DNA of 64,000 nucleotides from Paenibacillus sp. FSL R7-0345 (GCF_038595055.1 NZ_CP152002.1:3392501-3456500), one strand, 5' to 3'; shown: positions 52,909 through 62,306, counted from the stretch's first letter. Program-made: numbers and translations. The notes: a model not told the origin generated them from the sequence alone.

Positions 52909-54240
52909 TTATTTGGATACAGGCAGACTGGAAGTCTGGGGCTCATATTGGCTCCAGGGTACAAGATTCTCCATTATCACGGCCAGTATAACGCCAACTA
53001 CCAGACCGTTAGAAGCGACTGGAATCAGCAGCGGCGGGAAGTCTGCAAAAGCAGCGGCCGGGATATTCATAATCCCGATTCCGGTCAATACCGGGAGAGC
53101 GACACGATAGATCGTTTTGGAATTGAGCGCCGTGCGGCCTAAGGTATTCAGCGCTGTGCCAAACATCTGCAGGTAGGCGACAAACAGCACTGCGCTGCCG
53201 ACAGACATCGGGAGCATTGCCAGCCAGCTGCTCAAAGCCGGAATGAGGCCGACCAGCATAAGCAGGGCGGCACCGATCATCAGCGCGGAACGGCGCAGCA
53301 CCTTCGTATTCTCCAGAAATCCGATAGAGGAGGCGAACGTGCCGAACGGGATCAGCCCAAAGCAGGCGCCAACCACCGAAAACAGATTGGTGAACAGCAG
53401 CGAGCGGATATACTGTTTCTCTGTGGCCTGCTGCTGATACAGTTTATCAGCAGCCAGCAGGCTGGTTAACGTGTTGGTCATATTGACAAGCCCGGCAAGC
53501 AGGCCGACCATGACGATACCCGGCACAAAGGTTGGCCTGCCCCAGGGCATCCATTGCCAGACAGCTGTACTTTCCGCTGATGGTGTCCCGATGCTTCCGG
53601 AGCTGCCGAAACAGATGACATAGGCGATCCAGCCGGCTATGATCCCAAGGAGCAGGGAGAACTGGCTGAGCTTGCCTTTAGCCTTCAAATGGATAAAGGA
53701 AACAAACAGAATGATGACGAGCGACAGTCCGGCAAGCTGCAAATCCCATTTGCCGCCGGCACTGTAGCCGATCATGCCTTTGAAAAAAGTATTGGCCAGC
53801 TGAAAAGTAAGCAGCAGCAGATAGATCCCCATTACCGCCGGGGTGAACAGGCGCTGCAGCACTTTAAGGAAGCCGAGCATAGCAAGCAGGCTTCCGATAA
53901 CGCCTGCCAGCAGAAATCCGCCGGTCAGGCTTGCTGCTACGGATGCAGGATTCATGCCCATTGCAGGAGCTGAGGAGACAATACCGAGCACCAGCCCCCA
54001 CCAAATACCTGCCGGACCGTCCATTAGGGCGTAACGGTGTCCCCATAAAGCTTGAACAATACATAACAGGCCGGTCAGAATAAAGGACCGCTGCATAGAT
54101 GCAGTAATGTCACCTGCGTTCATTCCCAGTGCATGACCCACGGACAGGGGGACCAGCACTGTATTGGTAAACAAAAAGAAAAGCCACTGCACGCCTGCGG
54201 GCAATAAGCTCAGGTTGTCTTTGTACTTGTTCCACTTCAT
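52909..54240 (-). CDS. NCS2 family uracil/xanthine-type permease
   Basis: About 443 residues, 12-14 hydrophobic helices. 'LLPAGVQWLFFLFTNTVLVPLSVGHALGM' is the family opening, 'GPAGIWWGLVLGIVSS' and 'FTPAVMGIYLLLLTFQLA' follow, and 'GLIPFGTFASSIGFLENTKVLRRSALMIGAALLMLVGL' is the NCS2 signature helix 10 region. It imports nucleobases or related compounds. The open frame extends 36 codons further, but 'MKWNKYKDNLSL' is the natural start even though its ribosome site is weak. It is divergent from a LysR gene with a palindrome between them, so LysR control is likely. I see no purine riboswitch. Confidence 0.87.
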   Translation of the reverse strand: MKWNKYKDNLSLLPAGVQWLFFLFTNTVLVPLSVGHALGMNAGDITASMQRSFILTGLLCIVQALWGHRYALMDGPAGIWWGLVLGIVSSAPAMGMNPASVAASLTGGFLLAGVIGSLLAMLGFLKVLQRLFTPAVMGIYLLLLTFQLANTFFKGMIGYSAGGKWDLQLAGLSLVIILFVSFIHLKAKGKLSQFSLLLGIIAGWIAYVICFGSSGSIGTPSAESTAVWQWMPWGRPTFVPGIVMVGLLAGLVNMTNTLTSLLAADKLYQQQATEKQYIRSLLFTNLFSVVGACFGLIPFGTFASSIGFLENTKVLRRSALMIGAALLMLVGLIPALSSWLAMLPMSVGSAVLFVAYLQMFGTALNTLGRTALNSKTIYRVALPVLTGIGIMNIPAAAFADFPPLLIPVASNGLVVGVILAVIMENLVPWSQYEPQTSSLPVSK

Positions 54241-54327
54241 GATGTCTATACCAGCTTTCTGCGTAAGTTTACATAAGCATGGTATCATGGAGTGAGCTAT
54301 ATGAATAATATTATAATTGTAGCAAAA

Positions 54328-54346
54328 GTATATGAAAAACATATAC
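54328..54346. promoter_or_regulatory. Palindromic operator between NCS2 permease and LysR genes
   Basis: GTATATG-AAAAA-CATATAC is a perfect 7-base inverted repeat, 28 bases before the LysR start, in AT-rich DNA that also holds the permease promoter. A likely operator of the LysR protein or another dimeric regulator. Confidence 0.55.
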
Positions 54347-54373
54347 AAAAGATAAAAAGGAGGAGCTGAGCCT

Positions 54374-55291
54374 ATGGATATCAGGCAGCTGCGCTATTTT
54401 ATTGCCCTTACAGAGGAACGTCAGGTCACCTCTGCAGCGCTTAAGCTGCATATGTCCCAGCCTCCGCTGAGCCAGCAGCTTAAGCTGATGGAGACTGAAC
54501 TGGGTGTGCCGTTGTTTCACCGCAACGGCCGGCAGCTGGAATTGACTGCTGCCGGCAGAACGCTATATGAGCATGCCCTGACAATAACCCGCTTGATGGA
54601 TGAAGCGAAGGCAGAGACCCGTGAAAGCGGGCAGGGAATCCGCGGGAAGCTGTCCATCGGGATTAATACCTTGTCCGATTCCCGTCTGCCCGGTGCGCTC
54701 AGCCAGTTCAGGGAAAAGTATCCGAAGGTAACCTTCAAAATCCAGCAGAATGAAACGAACATGCTGATCCAGCTGGTCCAGAACAAGACGGTTGATCTGG
54801 CTATTGTCCGGCTGCCGATTGATCTGGAGGACTTTGACTGTCTGATGCTTGGAGATGAGCCCTTGTATTTTGTTACCGGCGATGGAGGTTCCGGCACCAT
54901 TACCCGGACAGAGGAAAAGGTATCTTACGAAGCTATCGCGGGATACCCGCTGCTCCTTCCGAGTACAGAGGGACTGGGTCTCTACAATCTGATTCTTGAG
55001 CATTTCCGCTCCCGGGGGCTGTCCCCGCGCATTATCGGAGAATGCTCTGACATAGGAATGCTCATTGAGCTGGTATCTTCCGGGTTCGGCGCGTCAATTC
55101 TGCCGGAGACTTCACTGGGCAGGCATTCCAGCCGGGGCATCCGCTATTCCCGGATCGACGATCCCCATACCGTATCCAGCTCAGCCGTAATCTGGCTAAA
55201 GCAGCCGTTTCTGAGCAAAGCAGCCGTGAACTTTATCGAAATCATGCGCGCAGGCGCTGCCGGTTCATCAAGATCAGCAGAATTGCGATAA
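54374..55291 (+). CDS. LysR family transcriptional regulator
   Basis: A 305-residue LysR regulator. The N-terminal HTH 'LRYFIALTEERQVTSAALKLHMSQPPLSQQLKLMETELGVPLFHRNGRQLELTAAG' is typical. The effector domain spans about 90-295 with 'GKLSIGINTLSDSRLPGALSQFREKYP' and 'GFGASILPET'. AAAAGGAGGAGC precedes the ATG. It is divergent from the NCS2 permease, its probable target. Its last 50 bases overlap the 3' end of the convergent MFS gene. Confidence 0.92.
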   Translation: MDIRQLRYFIALTEERQVTSAALKLHMSQPPLSQQLKLMETELGVPLFHRNGRQLELTAAGRTLYEHALTITRLMDEAKAETRESGQGIRGKLSIGINTLSDSRLPGALSQFREKYPKVTFKIQQNETNMLIQLVQNKTVDLAIVRLPIDLEDFDCLMLGDEPLYFVTGDGGSGTITRTEEKVSYEAIAGYPLLLPSTEGLGLYNLILEHFRSRGLSPRIIGECSDIGMLIELVSSGFGASILPETSLGRHSSRGIRYSRIDDPHTVSSSAVIWLKQPFLSKAAVNFIEIMRAGAAGSSRSAELR

Positions 55292-56609
55292 TTGTAAGCA
55301 CCAGGGCAAGCGAACGCAGACCGCCGGAGCTGAGCCGCCCGCCCATGACGAGGCCTGTCAGCAGTGAGGACAGGATGGTCCCGAAATACCTTGATGTGTT
55401 GAACACACCGGAAGCAACGCCGATGATTTCTTGCGGAGAGCTTTGAAACAGGGCGGCCTGCAGGCCGACACCGCTCAGGCCGTTGCTTATGCCGAAAGCG
55501 GCCAGTGCTATGCATACGCCGGCAACCGGCGAGCTTTCGTTCATCATTACCAGCCAGAGGGAGCCAAACATCATCAGCAGAGCAGACAGCATAAGAGCCG
55601 GTCCCGGACCTGAGCGGTCGACCCACCGCCCTGCAACCGGAGCCGCTGCGAGCGAGCACAGGCCGAGACTGAGCATCAGAATGCCCGTATGGAAGACACT
55701 GACCTCACGCACCGTCTGTAAATAGGAGGGCAGCCCGAAGAACAGCGCATAAAACAGCACGTTAACCAGCATGTACTCCACATTGACCCGGGTCATTGCC
55801 GGGTAGCGGGCAAAGGTGCGTAGCGGAATGAAAGGTGAAGCTGATCTCAGCTCTTGTATTACAAATAGGGTAAGCAGTGCGAGTCCGGCCAGCGTCGTAA
55901 GGATCTGCCATAACGCGGCGGCTCCGGTTGATTTAAAGGACAGTACACCCAGAAGCAGAGCTGTCAGCCCGGCTGCAAACAGTACAATCCCCTTAACGTC
56001 GAGAATTTCCAGCCATTTGGATAGTGGCAAGCCTTTAACCGGAGACTCCTCCGGGGTATCCTCAGGAATCCACCTCCACGCGAACAAAAAACCGGCAGCT
56101 GTAAAAGGAATATTGACCCAGAAAATAGCCTCCCAATCCCACCAGCCGATAATTACGCCCCCGATAAAAGGACCGACTGCCGCAGCGCCTGACAAAAAGA
56201 CGGACAGGACAGACAGGGCGGCAGCCTGGTTCTCCTTGATATGGACCCGCACAATGGCCATGCCGACCGCTACCATCATACTTGTTCCTATGGACTGGAT
56301 AATCCGGCAAACAATCAGCCAGCCAAACCCCGGCGAGAAGGGAGCCAGTATGGAGGCTGCGAATGCAACCACAAGCCCGGCAAGGAAAATACGGCGGCGG
56401 CCGAACAAATCACTGGCTTTGCCCATGACCGGTTGGGCGACACTGCTGGCTATATAAAAGGCAAAAACAACCCAGGATACAGCAGTATAGTCAAGCCGGT
56501 ACACCTCCTGAAGTCTGGCTAATGCAATAGAAATCATTGAAGAGTTCAACGGATTCAGCAGAACCCCTAAACCTACCGCTATTAATAACCATCTGTTACG
56601 GTTTTTCAT
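55242..56609 (-). CDS. MFS drug/metabolite exporter (DHA2-like)
   Basis: A 455-residue exporter with about 13-14 helices. 'VLLNPLNSSMISIALARLQEVYRLDYTAVSWVVFAFYIASSVAQPVMGKASDLFGRRRIFLAG' has the D2-type start and motif A (GKASDLFGRRR). 'CRIIQSIGTSMMVAVGMAIVRVHI' and 'GPFIGGVIIGWWDWEAIFWVNIPF' (motif C-like) follow. Likely exports drugs or metabolites by proton antiport. AAGGAGGAAGCTGACATG sets the start. It is divergent from a LysR gene that probably controls it. Confidence 0.9.
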   Translation of the reverse strand: MKNRNRWLLIAVGLGVLLNPLNSSMISIALARLQEVYRLDYTAVSWVVFAFYIASSVAQPVMGKASDLFGRRRIFLAGLVVAFAASILAPFSPGFGWLIVCRIIQSIGTSMMVAVGMAIVRVHIKENQAAALSVLSVFLSGAAAVGPFIGGVIIGWWDWEAIFWVNIPFTAAGFLFAWRWIPEDTPEESPVKGLPLSKWLEILDVKGIVLFAAGLTALLLGVLSFKSTGAAALWQILTTLAGLALLTLFVIQELRSASPFIPLRTFARYPAMTRVNVEYMLVNVLFYALFFGLPSYLQTVREVSVFHTGILMLSLGLCSLAAAPVAGRWVDRSGPGPALMLSALLMMFGSLWLVMMNESSPVAGVCIALAAFGISNGLSGVGLQAALFQSSPQEIIGVASGVFNTSRYFGTILSSLLTGLVMGGRLSSGGLRSLALVLTIIAILLILMNRQRLRA

Positions 56610-56649
56610 GTCAGCTTCCTCCTTAATAATGAAAGTAATGTTATCGTAA

Positions 56650-56695
56650 ATGAAATCTGATATTTACTCCAATGCATTTTATGTTATGATTTCAT
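56650..56695. promoter_or_regulatory. Spaced inverted repeat between the MFS and LysR genes
   Basis: ATGAAATC (56650-56657) and GATTTCAT (56688-56695) are perfect inverted copies 30 bases apart in the 113-base divergent region. They may be two halves of a LysR-type control site. Confidence 0.4.
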
Positions 56696-56722
56696 TGACT
56701 ATAAGGAATGAATGGAGGCGCT

Positions 56723-57598
56723 ATGGAGCTTCTGCAACTACAATATTTCGTAACAGTAGCCCGGCTTGAGCATGTAACGGAGGCTGCACAAAGCCTGCAT
56801 GTTACACAATCCTCGCTGAGCAGAACCATTGCCCGGCTGGAGGAGGATCTTGGTGTCCCGCTCTTTGACCGGAACGGCAGGCGGCTGAAGCTGAATGATT
56901 ACGGCAGCAGATTTCTGCAGCGTGCCGAGCGTGCCTTATTTGAGTTAGCCCAGGGCAGGCAGGAGCTGGAATCGCTGTCCAGCCTTGAGCCGGATACGCT
57001 GGAGCTCGCAGTGACGGCGGCAAGTGCGCTTCCTAATATTCTGCAGGCCTTCCGCCAAAAGCGGCCGGATGTTCATTTTCATGTACAAATGCTGACCACC
57101 CGCGAGATGACTGACTGTCTATTAAGGGGTGAAGTGGACTTCTGCCTGTCCTCACCATCCTTTGCAGCGGAGGAGATTGAGACACGGATTGTTTGCAATG
57201 ACCCGCTTCTGCTTGCTGTTCCGAAAGGGCACCGCCTGGCAGGCCGGTCTGTAATAGCCTTGGCTGAGCTGGAGGAGGAATGGTTTGTAGGTGTCAAAAA
57301 GGGGTATGGAACCCGTGATCTGGCTGATTCCGTTTGCAGGGCAGCGGGATTTACTCCGCGTTATGTGTACGAGGGGGATGAGCCTTCAAGGCTGATCCAG
57401 CTGGTAGAAGCAGAAATCGGCATTGCCTTTATTCCCGGAACGGCCAAGGATTCGCGCGGTGCGGTCAGCTATCTGCAGGTGGATAACGGCCGGCTGGTGC
57501 GGGAAATTGCTCTGCTGTGGCATAAAGGACGTTATCTTTCGCCGGCAGCCTGTGATTTCCGTGAGGTTGTATTCGGATATTTTGCCGGATTGCAGTAG
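56723..57598 (+). CDS. LysR family transcriptional regulator
   Basis: About 291 residues. HTH 'LLQLQYFVTVARLEHVTEAAQSLHVTQSSLSRTIARLEEDLGVPLFDRNGRRLKLNDYG'; effector domain with 'LLRGEVDFCLSSPSF' and 'VEAEIGIAFIPG'. The start is the ATG 56723 after TGGAGG; an ATG at 56708 lies before the ribosome site. It is divergent from the MFS exporter. The short spacing to the GNAT gene (48 bases) suggests the two may be co-transcribed. Confidence 0.91.
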   Translation: MELLQLQYFVTVARLEHVTEAAQSLHVTQSSLSRTIARLEEDLGVPLFDRNGRRLKLNDYGSRFLQRAERALFELAQGRQELESLSSLEPDTLELAVTAASALPNILQAFRQKRPDVHFHVQMLTTREMTDCLLRGEVDFCLSSPSFAAEEIETRIVCNDPLLLAVPKGHRLAGRSVIALAELEEEWFVGVKKGYGTRDLADSVCRAAGFTPRYVYEGDEPSRLIQLVEAEIGIAFIPGTAKDSRGAVSYLQVDNGRLVREIALLWHKGRYLSPAACDFREVVFGYFAGLQ

Positions 57599-57646
57599 GT
57601 GTATAAGCCTGATAGTTAAATTATTATTAAGCAGGTGGTGTAGATA

Positions 57647-58192
57647 GTGGACAAGACAGTGGATCAGCATATTTATGTCCGTTTCCCCGAGGAGGCGGAT
57701 GCAGCAGTGTTAACGGATATTTACAGGCGTAACCGGGCATTTTTCGAGATGTACTCACCTAATGCCATAGACGATTTTTATACAGAGGAATATCAGCATC
57801 AGCTGATCGTGAACAGTAAGTCCGACCGCGAGACAGACAGGAGGTATGACTTTGTAATATGCCACCGGGATGACGGGCGGATTATCGGCAGTATCGGGCT
57901 GTCTTTTGTTGCGAGAGGCGCACTGCAGAGCTGTATGATCGGCTACAGTCTGGATCAGGAGTTTAACGGCCGGGGTTACATGACTGAAGCGGTTAAAATA
58001 GTCGTGCAATATGCCTTTGAGGAGCTGAAATTTCACCGGATTACCGGTGAGGTATCCCCCAAGAATCCCGGTTCGATCCGTGTCCTGGAAAAAGCCGGGT
58101 TCCACAAGGAAGGCATCGCCATCCGTAATGTGAGGATTAACGGTGTGTGGGAGGATCATCAGGTGCTGGCCATTCTGAATCCCGCTGATTAA
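57647..58192 (+). CDS. GNAT family N-acetyltransferase (RimJ-like)
   Basis: A 181-residue acetyltransferase of the RimJ/RimL type: 'IYVRFPEEADAAVLTDIYRRNRAFFEMYSP' at the N-terminus, 'IGSIGLSFVARGALQSCMIGYSLDQEFNGRGYMTEAVKIVVQYAFEELKFHRITGEVSPKNPGSIRVLEKAGFHKEGI' with the acetyl-CoA motif and ending helix. Targets are N-terminal alpha-amines of ribosomal proteins or small molecules; unknown here. A GTG start follows AGGTGGTG. Confidence 0.9.
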   Translation: MDKTVDQHIYVRFPEEADAAVLTDIYRRNRAFFEMYSPNAIDDFYTEEYQHQLIVNSKSDRETDRRYDFVICHRDDGRIIGSIGLSFVARGALQSCMIGYSLDQEFNGRGYMTEAVKIVVQYAFEELKFHRITGEVSPKNPGSIRVLEKAGFHKEGIAIRNVRINGVWEDHQVLAILNPAD

Positions 58193-58273
58193 ATCTGACC
58201 GGATTTCTATTGGCCGTAAATGGTACAATAGCAATGTCAGCTTTAACTAACACCAACCGGAGGGATGCTTAAC

Positions 58274-60529
58274 ATGAGCGGGTCTAACCAGGAGTATATC
58301 GTCATTTCAGGTGCTAGGGAAAATAACCTCAAAAATGTATCACTGCGCATTCCCAAACGGAAAATAACCATTTTCACCGGGGTATCCGGCTCAGGTAAAT
58401 CCTCGATTGTCTTTGATACGATTGCCTCTGAATCCTCACGGCTGCTGAATGAGAACTTCAGCATGTTTGTGCGCACCTTTCTGCCCAAATTTCCGCAGCC
58501 GGATACAGACGCTATTGAGAACCTGAGTATGGCGGTCATCGTGGACCAGAAACGGCTGGGCGGAGGCTCCCATTCCACGCTGGGTACGATTACCGATATT
58601 TCGCCGATTCTGCGTCTGCTGTTCTCCCGGGTGGGCCAGCCGCATATCGGCGGACCGAACATGTTCTCCTTCAATGACCCGCAGGGGATGTGCCTTGAAT
58701 GCAGCGGCATTGGCCGCAGGCTTGGTGTCGATATGGACAAGGCGCTGGATCTCTCGAAGTCGCTGAATGAAGGCGCTATTCTGCTGCCGGATTATTCAGT
58801 GGGCGGATGGGAATGGAATATGATTGTCCAGGCCGGGGATTTCGATCTTGATAAGAAGCTTAGTGACTATCCGGAAGCGGAGCTTGACCAGCTGCTGTAT
58901 GCCAAAGCCAGAAAAGTAAAGATGGATTTCGCCGGCAAAGCGACTAATATAACCGTGGAAGGCGTCATGGAAAAGTTTGCGGGCAAATATATCAGACAGG
59001 ATGTCAAAATGAAGTCCGAGCGCACCCAGAAGATGGTCGCCCCGTTCATTACTGAAGGAATCTGTCCAAGCTGCCATGGGGCAAGACTTAGCCAGGCGGC
59101 ACTGGGTTGCCGGATCAACGGTTACAACATTGCTGAGCTGTCTTCGATGGAGGTCAGCGGGTTGATCCGTACTATCCAAGAGATCAGTGATCCGGCTGCA
59201 GCGCCGGCCGTCAAATCGCTGAGTGAACGGCTGCAGCATCTGGTTGATATCGGTCTTGATTACCTGACGCTGGACCGGGAAACAGATACCCTGTCCGGCG
59301 GCGAATCGCAGCGGGTCAAGATGGTGAAGCATCTCAGCGGCAGCCTTGTCGATGTCACTTATATCTTCGATGAGCCGAGCGTCGGCCTGCATCCCCGTGA
59401 CGTACACCGCCTGAACGAGCTGCTGCAGAAGCTGCGCGATAAAGGCAACACGGTAATTGTTGTCGAGCATGATCCCGATGTGATCAAGGTAGCGGATTAT
59501 ATCTTTGATGTCGGGCCGCATGCCGGAAGCCGCGGCGGCAGCATTGTTTATGAAGGCAGCTACGCGGGCCTGCTGGATTCAGGAACCTTAACAGGTACGC
59601 ACCTGAAGCGCCCGCTGCAATTAAAACAGCAGCACAGGCAGGCATCCGGCATGCTGCCGGTCAAGAATGCCTCTCTGCATAATCTGCAGAATGTGTCTGT
59701 CGATATCCCTGCCGGAGTGTTAACGGTAGTTACCGGGGTTGCCGGATCGGGTAAAAGCACACTGATTAACGATGTTTTTCTGAGCCGGCATCCCGAGGCG
59801 ATTGTGATCGACCAGTCAGCGATCGGCGTCTCCACCCGCTCCAATCCGGCCACCTATACCGGCATTATGGACGATGTGCGCAAAGCGTTTGCTTCAGCCA
59901 ACAAGGTCAGTCCCGGCCTGTTCAGCTTCAACTCCAAAGGAGCCTGCGAGAACTGTCAGGGGCTGGGTGTGGTCTATGCCGACATGGGCATCCTGGATAC
60001 GGTGAAGCTGCCCTGCGAGGTATGCGGCGGCAGACGCTTCAAAGAGGAGGTCCTTGCTTACACGCTGAACGGCCGGTCGATTGCCGAAGTGCTTGAGATG
60101 ACGGTGGAGCAGGCACTGGAGTTCTTTGAGCTGAAGGAGGTAGGGCGCAAGCTGCAGGCGCTGAGTGATGTCGGGCTGACCTACATCACGCTCGGCCAGC
60201 CGCTCAGCACCCTGTCAGGCGGGGAATGCCAGCGGATCAAGCTGGCCAGTGAGCTGCACAAGCAGGGCAGTATCTATGTGATGGACGAGCCGACGACCGG
60301 GCTGCACATGTCCGATATCGGGCATTTGCAGGAGATTATGGACCGGCTTGTAGACGCTGGGAACACCGTGATCGTCATCGAGCATAACCTGGAGGTCATC
60401 AGCCAGGCTGACTGGATCATCGATATGGGCCCTGACGGCGGCAGCCGGGGCGGACAGGTGGTGTACGAAGGTACGCCTGACCGGATTAAGGAAGCCGCAG
60501 ATTCAATTACAGGTAAGTACTTGAATTAA
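58274..60529 (+). CDS. Short UvrA-like ABC protein
   Basis: About 751 residues with two ABC domains. The first has Walker A 'GVSGSGKSSIVFDT' and 'LSGGESQRVKMVKHL'; the second has 'GVAGSGKSTLINDV', 'LSTLSGGECQRIKLASEL' and 'VMDEPTTGLHMSD'. Zinc-finger pairs are visible as 'CLEC', 'CPSC', and 'CENC...CEVC'. Canonical UvrA is about 940-960 residues, so the UvrB-binding region and part of the insertion domain are missing or reduced. That fits UvrA2/DrrC-type proteins linked to drug or DNA-damage tolerance rather than general excision repair. The start is the ATG 58274, 9 bases after GGAGGG; ATG 58265 touches that site. Confidence 0.88.
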   Translation: MSGSNQEYIVISGARENNLKNVSLRIPKRKITIFTGVSGSGKSSIVFDTIASESSRLLNENFSMFVRTFLPKFPQPDTDAIENLSMAVIVDQKRLGGGSHSTLGTITDISPILRLLFSRVGQPHIGGPNMFSFNDPQGMCLECSGIGRRLGVDMDKALDLSKSLNEGAILLPDYSVGGWEWNMIVQAGDFDLDKKLSDYPEAELDQLLYAKARKVKMDFAGKATNITVEGVMEKFAGKYIRQDVKMKSERTQKMVAPFITEGICPSCHGARLSQAALGCRINGYNIAELSSMEVSGLIRTIQEISDPAAAPAVKSLSERLQHLVDIGLDYLTLDRETDTLSGGESQRVKMVKHLSGSLVDVTYIFDEPSVGLHPRDVHRLNELLQKLRDKGNTVIVVEHDPDVIKVADYIFDVGPHAGSRGGSIVYEGSYAGLLDSGTLTGTHLKRPLQLKQQHRQASGMLPVKNASLHNLQNVSVDIPAGVLTVVTGVAGSGKSTLINDVFLSRHPEAIVIDQSAIGVSTRSNPATYTGIMDDVRKAFASANKVSPGLFSFNSKGACENCQGLGVVYADMGILDTVKLPCEVCGGRRFKEEVLAYTLNGRSIAEVLEMTVEQALEFFELKEVGRKLQALSDVGLTYITLGQPLSTLSGGECQRIKLASELHKQGSIYVMDEPTTGLHMSDIGHLQEIMDRLVDAGNTVIVIEHNLEVISQADWIIDMGPDGGSRGGQVVYEGTPDRIKEAADSITGKYLN

Positions 60530-60543
60530 GATAGACCGGATAA

Positions 60544-60590
60544 CCCCATCTGAACCGCCTGTTTCCGCTGGCGGCTCAGGTGGGGCTATT
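60544..60590 (+). terminator. Terminator after the UvrA-like gene
   Basis: CCCCATCTGAACCGCC pairs with GGCGGCTCAGGTGGGG with one mismatch and a G-T pair, followed by CTATTTTG; 14 bases after the stop. Confidence 0.8.
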
Positions 60591-60963
60591 TTGCACCGGC
60601 ATAACGGTGATTATAGCTGCTCTTTTAGAATGAAGTGGATTTATGACGCCTAACTTCAGGAAATTAGAGCCAATACAACTATTAGGTTTAAAAATGACAT
60701 CTATTTCAGGTAATATCTGGCCCTGGACGTTATTTGGGTAGAAATAAGTATCCTTTTTCCAACTAACTCTCCAAAAGTGGGGATCTTCAAAGAATTAGAT
60801 GCCGATTTTCCACTTAATCAGATTGAAAGAGAAGCTTGTTATTCTATATAGTGAAAATATTCACAAATCGGGCTTCAGATCATTGCAAATCCGGATGAAC
60901 ATATATTATGATGAATATAGCACATTACAGAAATACATTTATAAAAGTCGGAGGATTTGTACA
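60591..60963 (+). other. AT-rich intergenic region upstream of the ROK gene
   Basis: About 370 bases without a convincing gene. It contains a plausible promoter: TTGAAA (60823-60828), 18-base spacer, TATAGT (60847-60852). The frame of the ROK gene stays open back to 60799 but has no ribosome site there and non-coding residue composition. I see no known riboswitch, operator or repeat in the rest. Confidence 0.4.
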
Positions 60964-62091
60964 ATGGCTACGCAACGCTTGAACAGCATGGAAGTCAAAA
61001 AAATAAACCGGAACGCCATCTATCGTTACCTCTATAATAATCCTTCGACTTCCATTCAGGAGATTGCCTCGGCAGTGAACCTGAGTCTTCCGACTGTTAC
61101 CCAGAATCTCAAAGAGCTTCAGGAACGCGAGCTGATTATTGAGACAGGGCTGTTCGAATCCACGGGGGGACGGAAAGCAAAGGCCATGGCCTGCAACAAT
61201 ACAGCTAAATTCAGCATCGGGCTGGATGTGACCCGGAACCATGTCGGGATCGTCGCCATTGATCTCAGCGGGAGAATCGTCAAGAATATCCGCCATCAGT
61301 ATCCCTTTAACAATACAAAGACGTACTTTCTGGGTGTAGGCGGGCTGGTGGAGGATTTTATAGCCGATTGTGCTATTGAACCCGGCAAAATCCTCGGCGT
61401 CGGCATTGCACTTCCGGCCATTCTTGAAGCCGGCCGCCAGACGGTTAGCTATGCCACGGTTATTGATTTTCAGGGCGGAAATGTCCGGCAGTTCGCGGAG
61501 CATATCCCTTACGAATGTGTATTAAGTAACGATGCCAATGCAGCAGGCTTCGCCGAGCTGTGGAGGGAGCAGGATCTCAATAATGTTGTCTACCTCTCGC
61601 TTAACAACAGTGTAGGCGGCTCAATCATTGTCGATAACCAGATTTACACCGGCCAGAATCACCGCAGCGGTGAATTCGGCCATATGACTATTGTACCCGG
61701 CGGCCGTACCTGCTATTGCGGACAGAAGGGCTGTGTCGATGCATATTGCTCAGCCCGCATCCTCTCGGATAGCACACAGGGCAGCATTTCTGAATTTTTT
61801 GAACTTTTGCGCGCCGGTCATGAGCCGCAGAAGACGCTCTGGGAAGAATATCTGGTCTATCTGGTGGTGGCAATCAACAACCTGCGGATGCTCTACGATT
61901 GCGATGTGATCCTGGGCGGCTATGCCGGCGCTAATATGGAAGAACACATCGATACCCTGCAGGAGCTAGTGGCCCGGAAGAACACCTTTGAAGCAGACGG
62001 ATCTTACTTGAGGGTATGCAAATACAAACTTGAGGCTACGGCGGTAGGCGCTGCACTGGAGCTTGTTGCCGGATTTATCGATAACATCTGA
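60964..62091 (+). CDS. ROK family transcriptional regulator (XylR/NagC-like)
   Basis: About 375 residues. HTH 'EVKKINRNAIYRYLYNNPSTSIQEIASAVNLSLPTVTQNLKELQERELI', linker 'FESTGGRKAKAM', ROK domain 'FSIGLDVTRNHVGIVAIDLSGRIV', 'SNDANAAGFAELW' and the intact zinc site 'GEFGHMTIVPGGRTCYCGQKGCVDAYCS'. ROK repressors of this type respond to sugars or sugar phosphates. CGGAGG precedes the ATG at 60964. It lies just upstream of the sorbitol/xylitol-type dehydrogenase gene, its probable target, separated by a terminator and a new promoter. Confidence 0.9.
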   Translation: MATQRLNSMEVKKINRNAIYRYLYNNPSTSIQEIASAVNLSLPTVTQNLKELQERELIIETGLFESTGGRKAKAMACNNTAKFSIGLDVTRNHVGIVAIDLSGRIVKNIRHQYPFNNTKTYFLGVGGLVEDFIADCAIEPGKILGVGIALPAILEAGRQTVSYATVIDFQGGNVRQFAEHIPYECVLSNDANAAGFAELWREQDLNNVVYLSLNNSVGGSIIVDNQIYTGQNHRSGEFGHMTIVPGGRTCYCGQKGCVDAYCSARILSDSTQGSISEFFELLRAGHEPQKTLWEEYLVYLVVAINNLRMLYDCDVILGGYAGANMEEHIDTLQELVARKNTFEADGSYLRVCKYKLEATAVGAALELVAGFIDNI

Positions 62092-62131
62092 TGACATCAA
62101 GATGAAATCCTGTCTATTATTAAATCTTTAT

Positions 62132-62197
62132 AGTCCCAGCAACTACAGATACATACCGGAATGACGGTAGGTCTGCAGAGGTTGGGGCTTTTTTGGC
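62132..62197 (+). terminator. Terminator of the ROK gene
   Basis: A long imperfect stem: AGTCCCAGCAACTACAGA pairs with TCTGCAGAGGTTGGGGCT, with an inner ACCG/CGGT stem, then TTTTTTGG. Confidence 0.8.
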
Positions 62198-62246
62198 CAA
62201 TTTTTCCGGTATATTTGAATCCGCTTACATACTTTTTGAATTTCTG

Positions 62247-62274
62247 TTGACTTCAAATCAATTACGGCTATAAT
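62247..62274 (+). promoter_or_regulatory. Promoter of the dehydrogenase gene
   Basis: TTGACT (62247-62252), 16-base spacer, TATAAT (62269-62274). This predicts a leader of about 140 bases before the ATG at 62423. Confidence 0.7.
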
Positions 62275-62306
62275 CTTCTTTAGGTTGTTTTATAAAAGTA
62301 CATTAC

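Noticed and set aside
52909..54373. Purine riboswitch before the NCS2 permease
   Set aside because: The conserved core of the purine aptamer is absent from the 133-base divergent region; only a palindrome and AT-rich promoters are seen.
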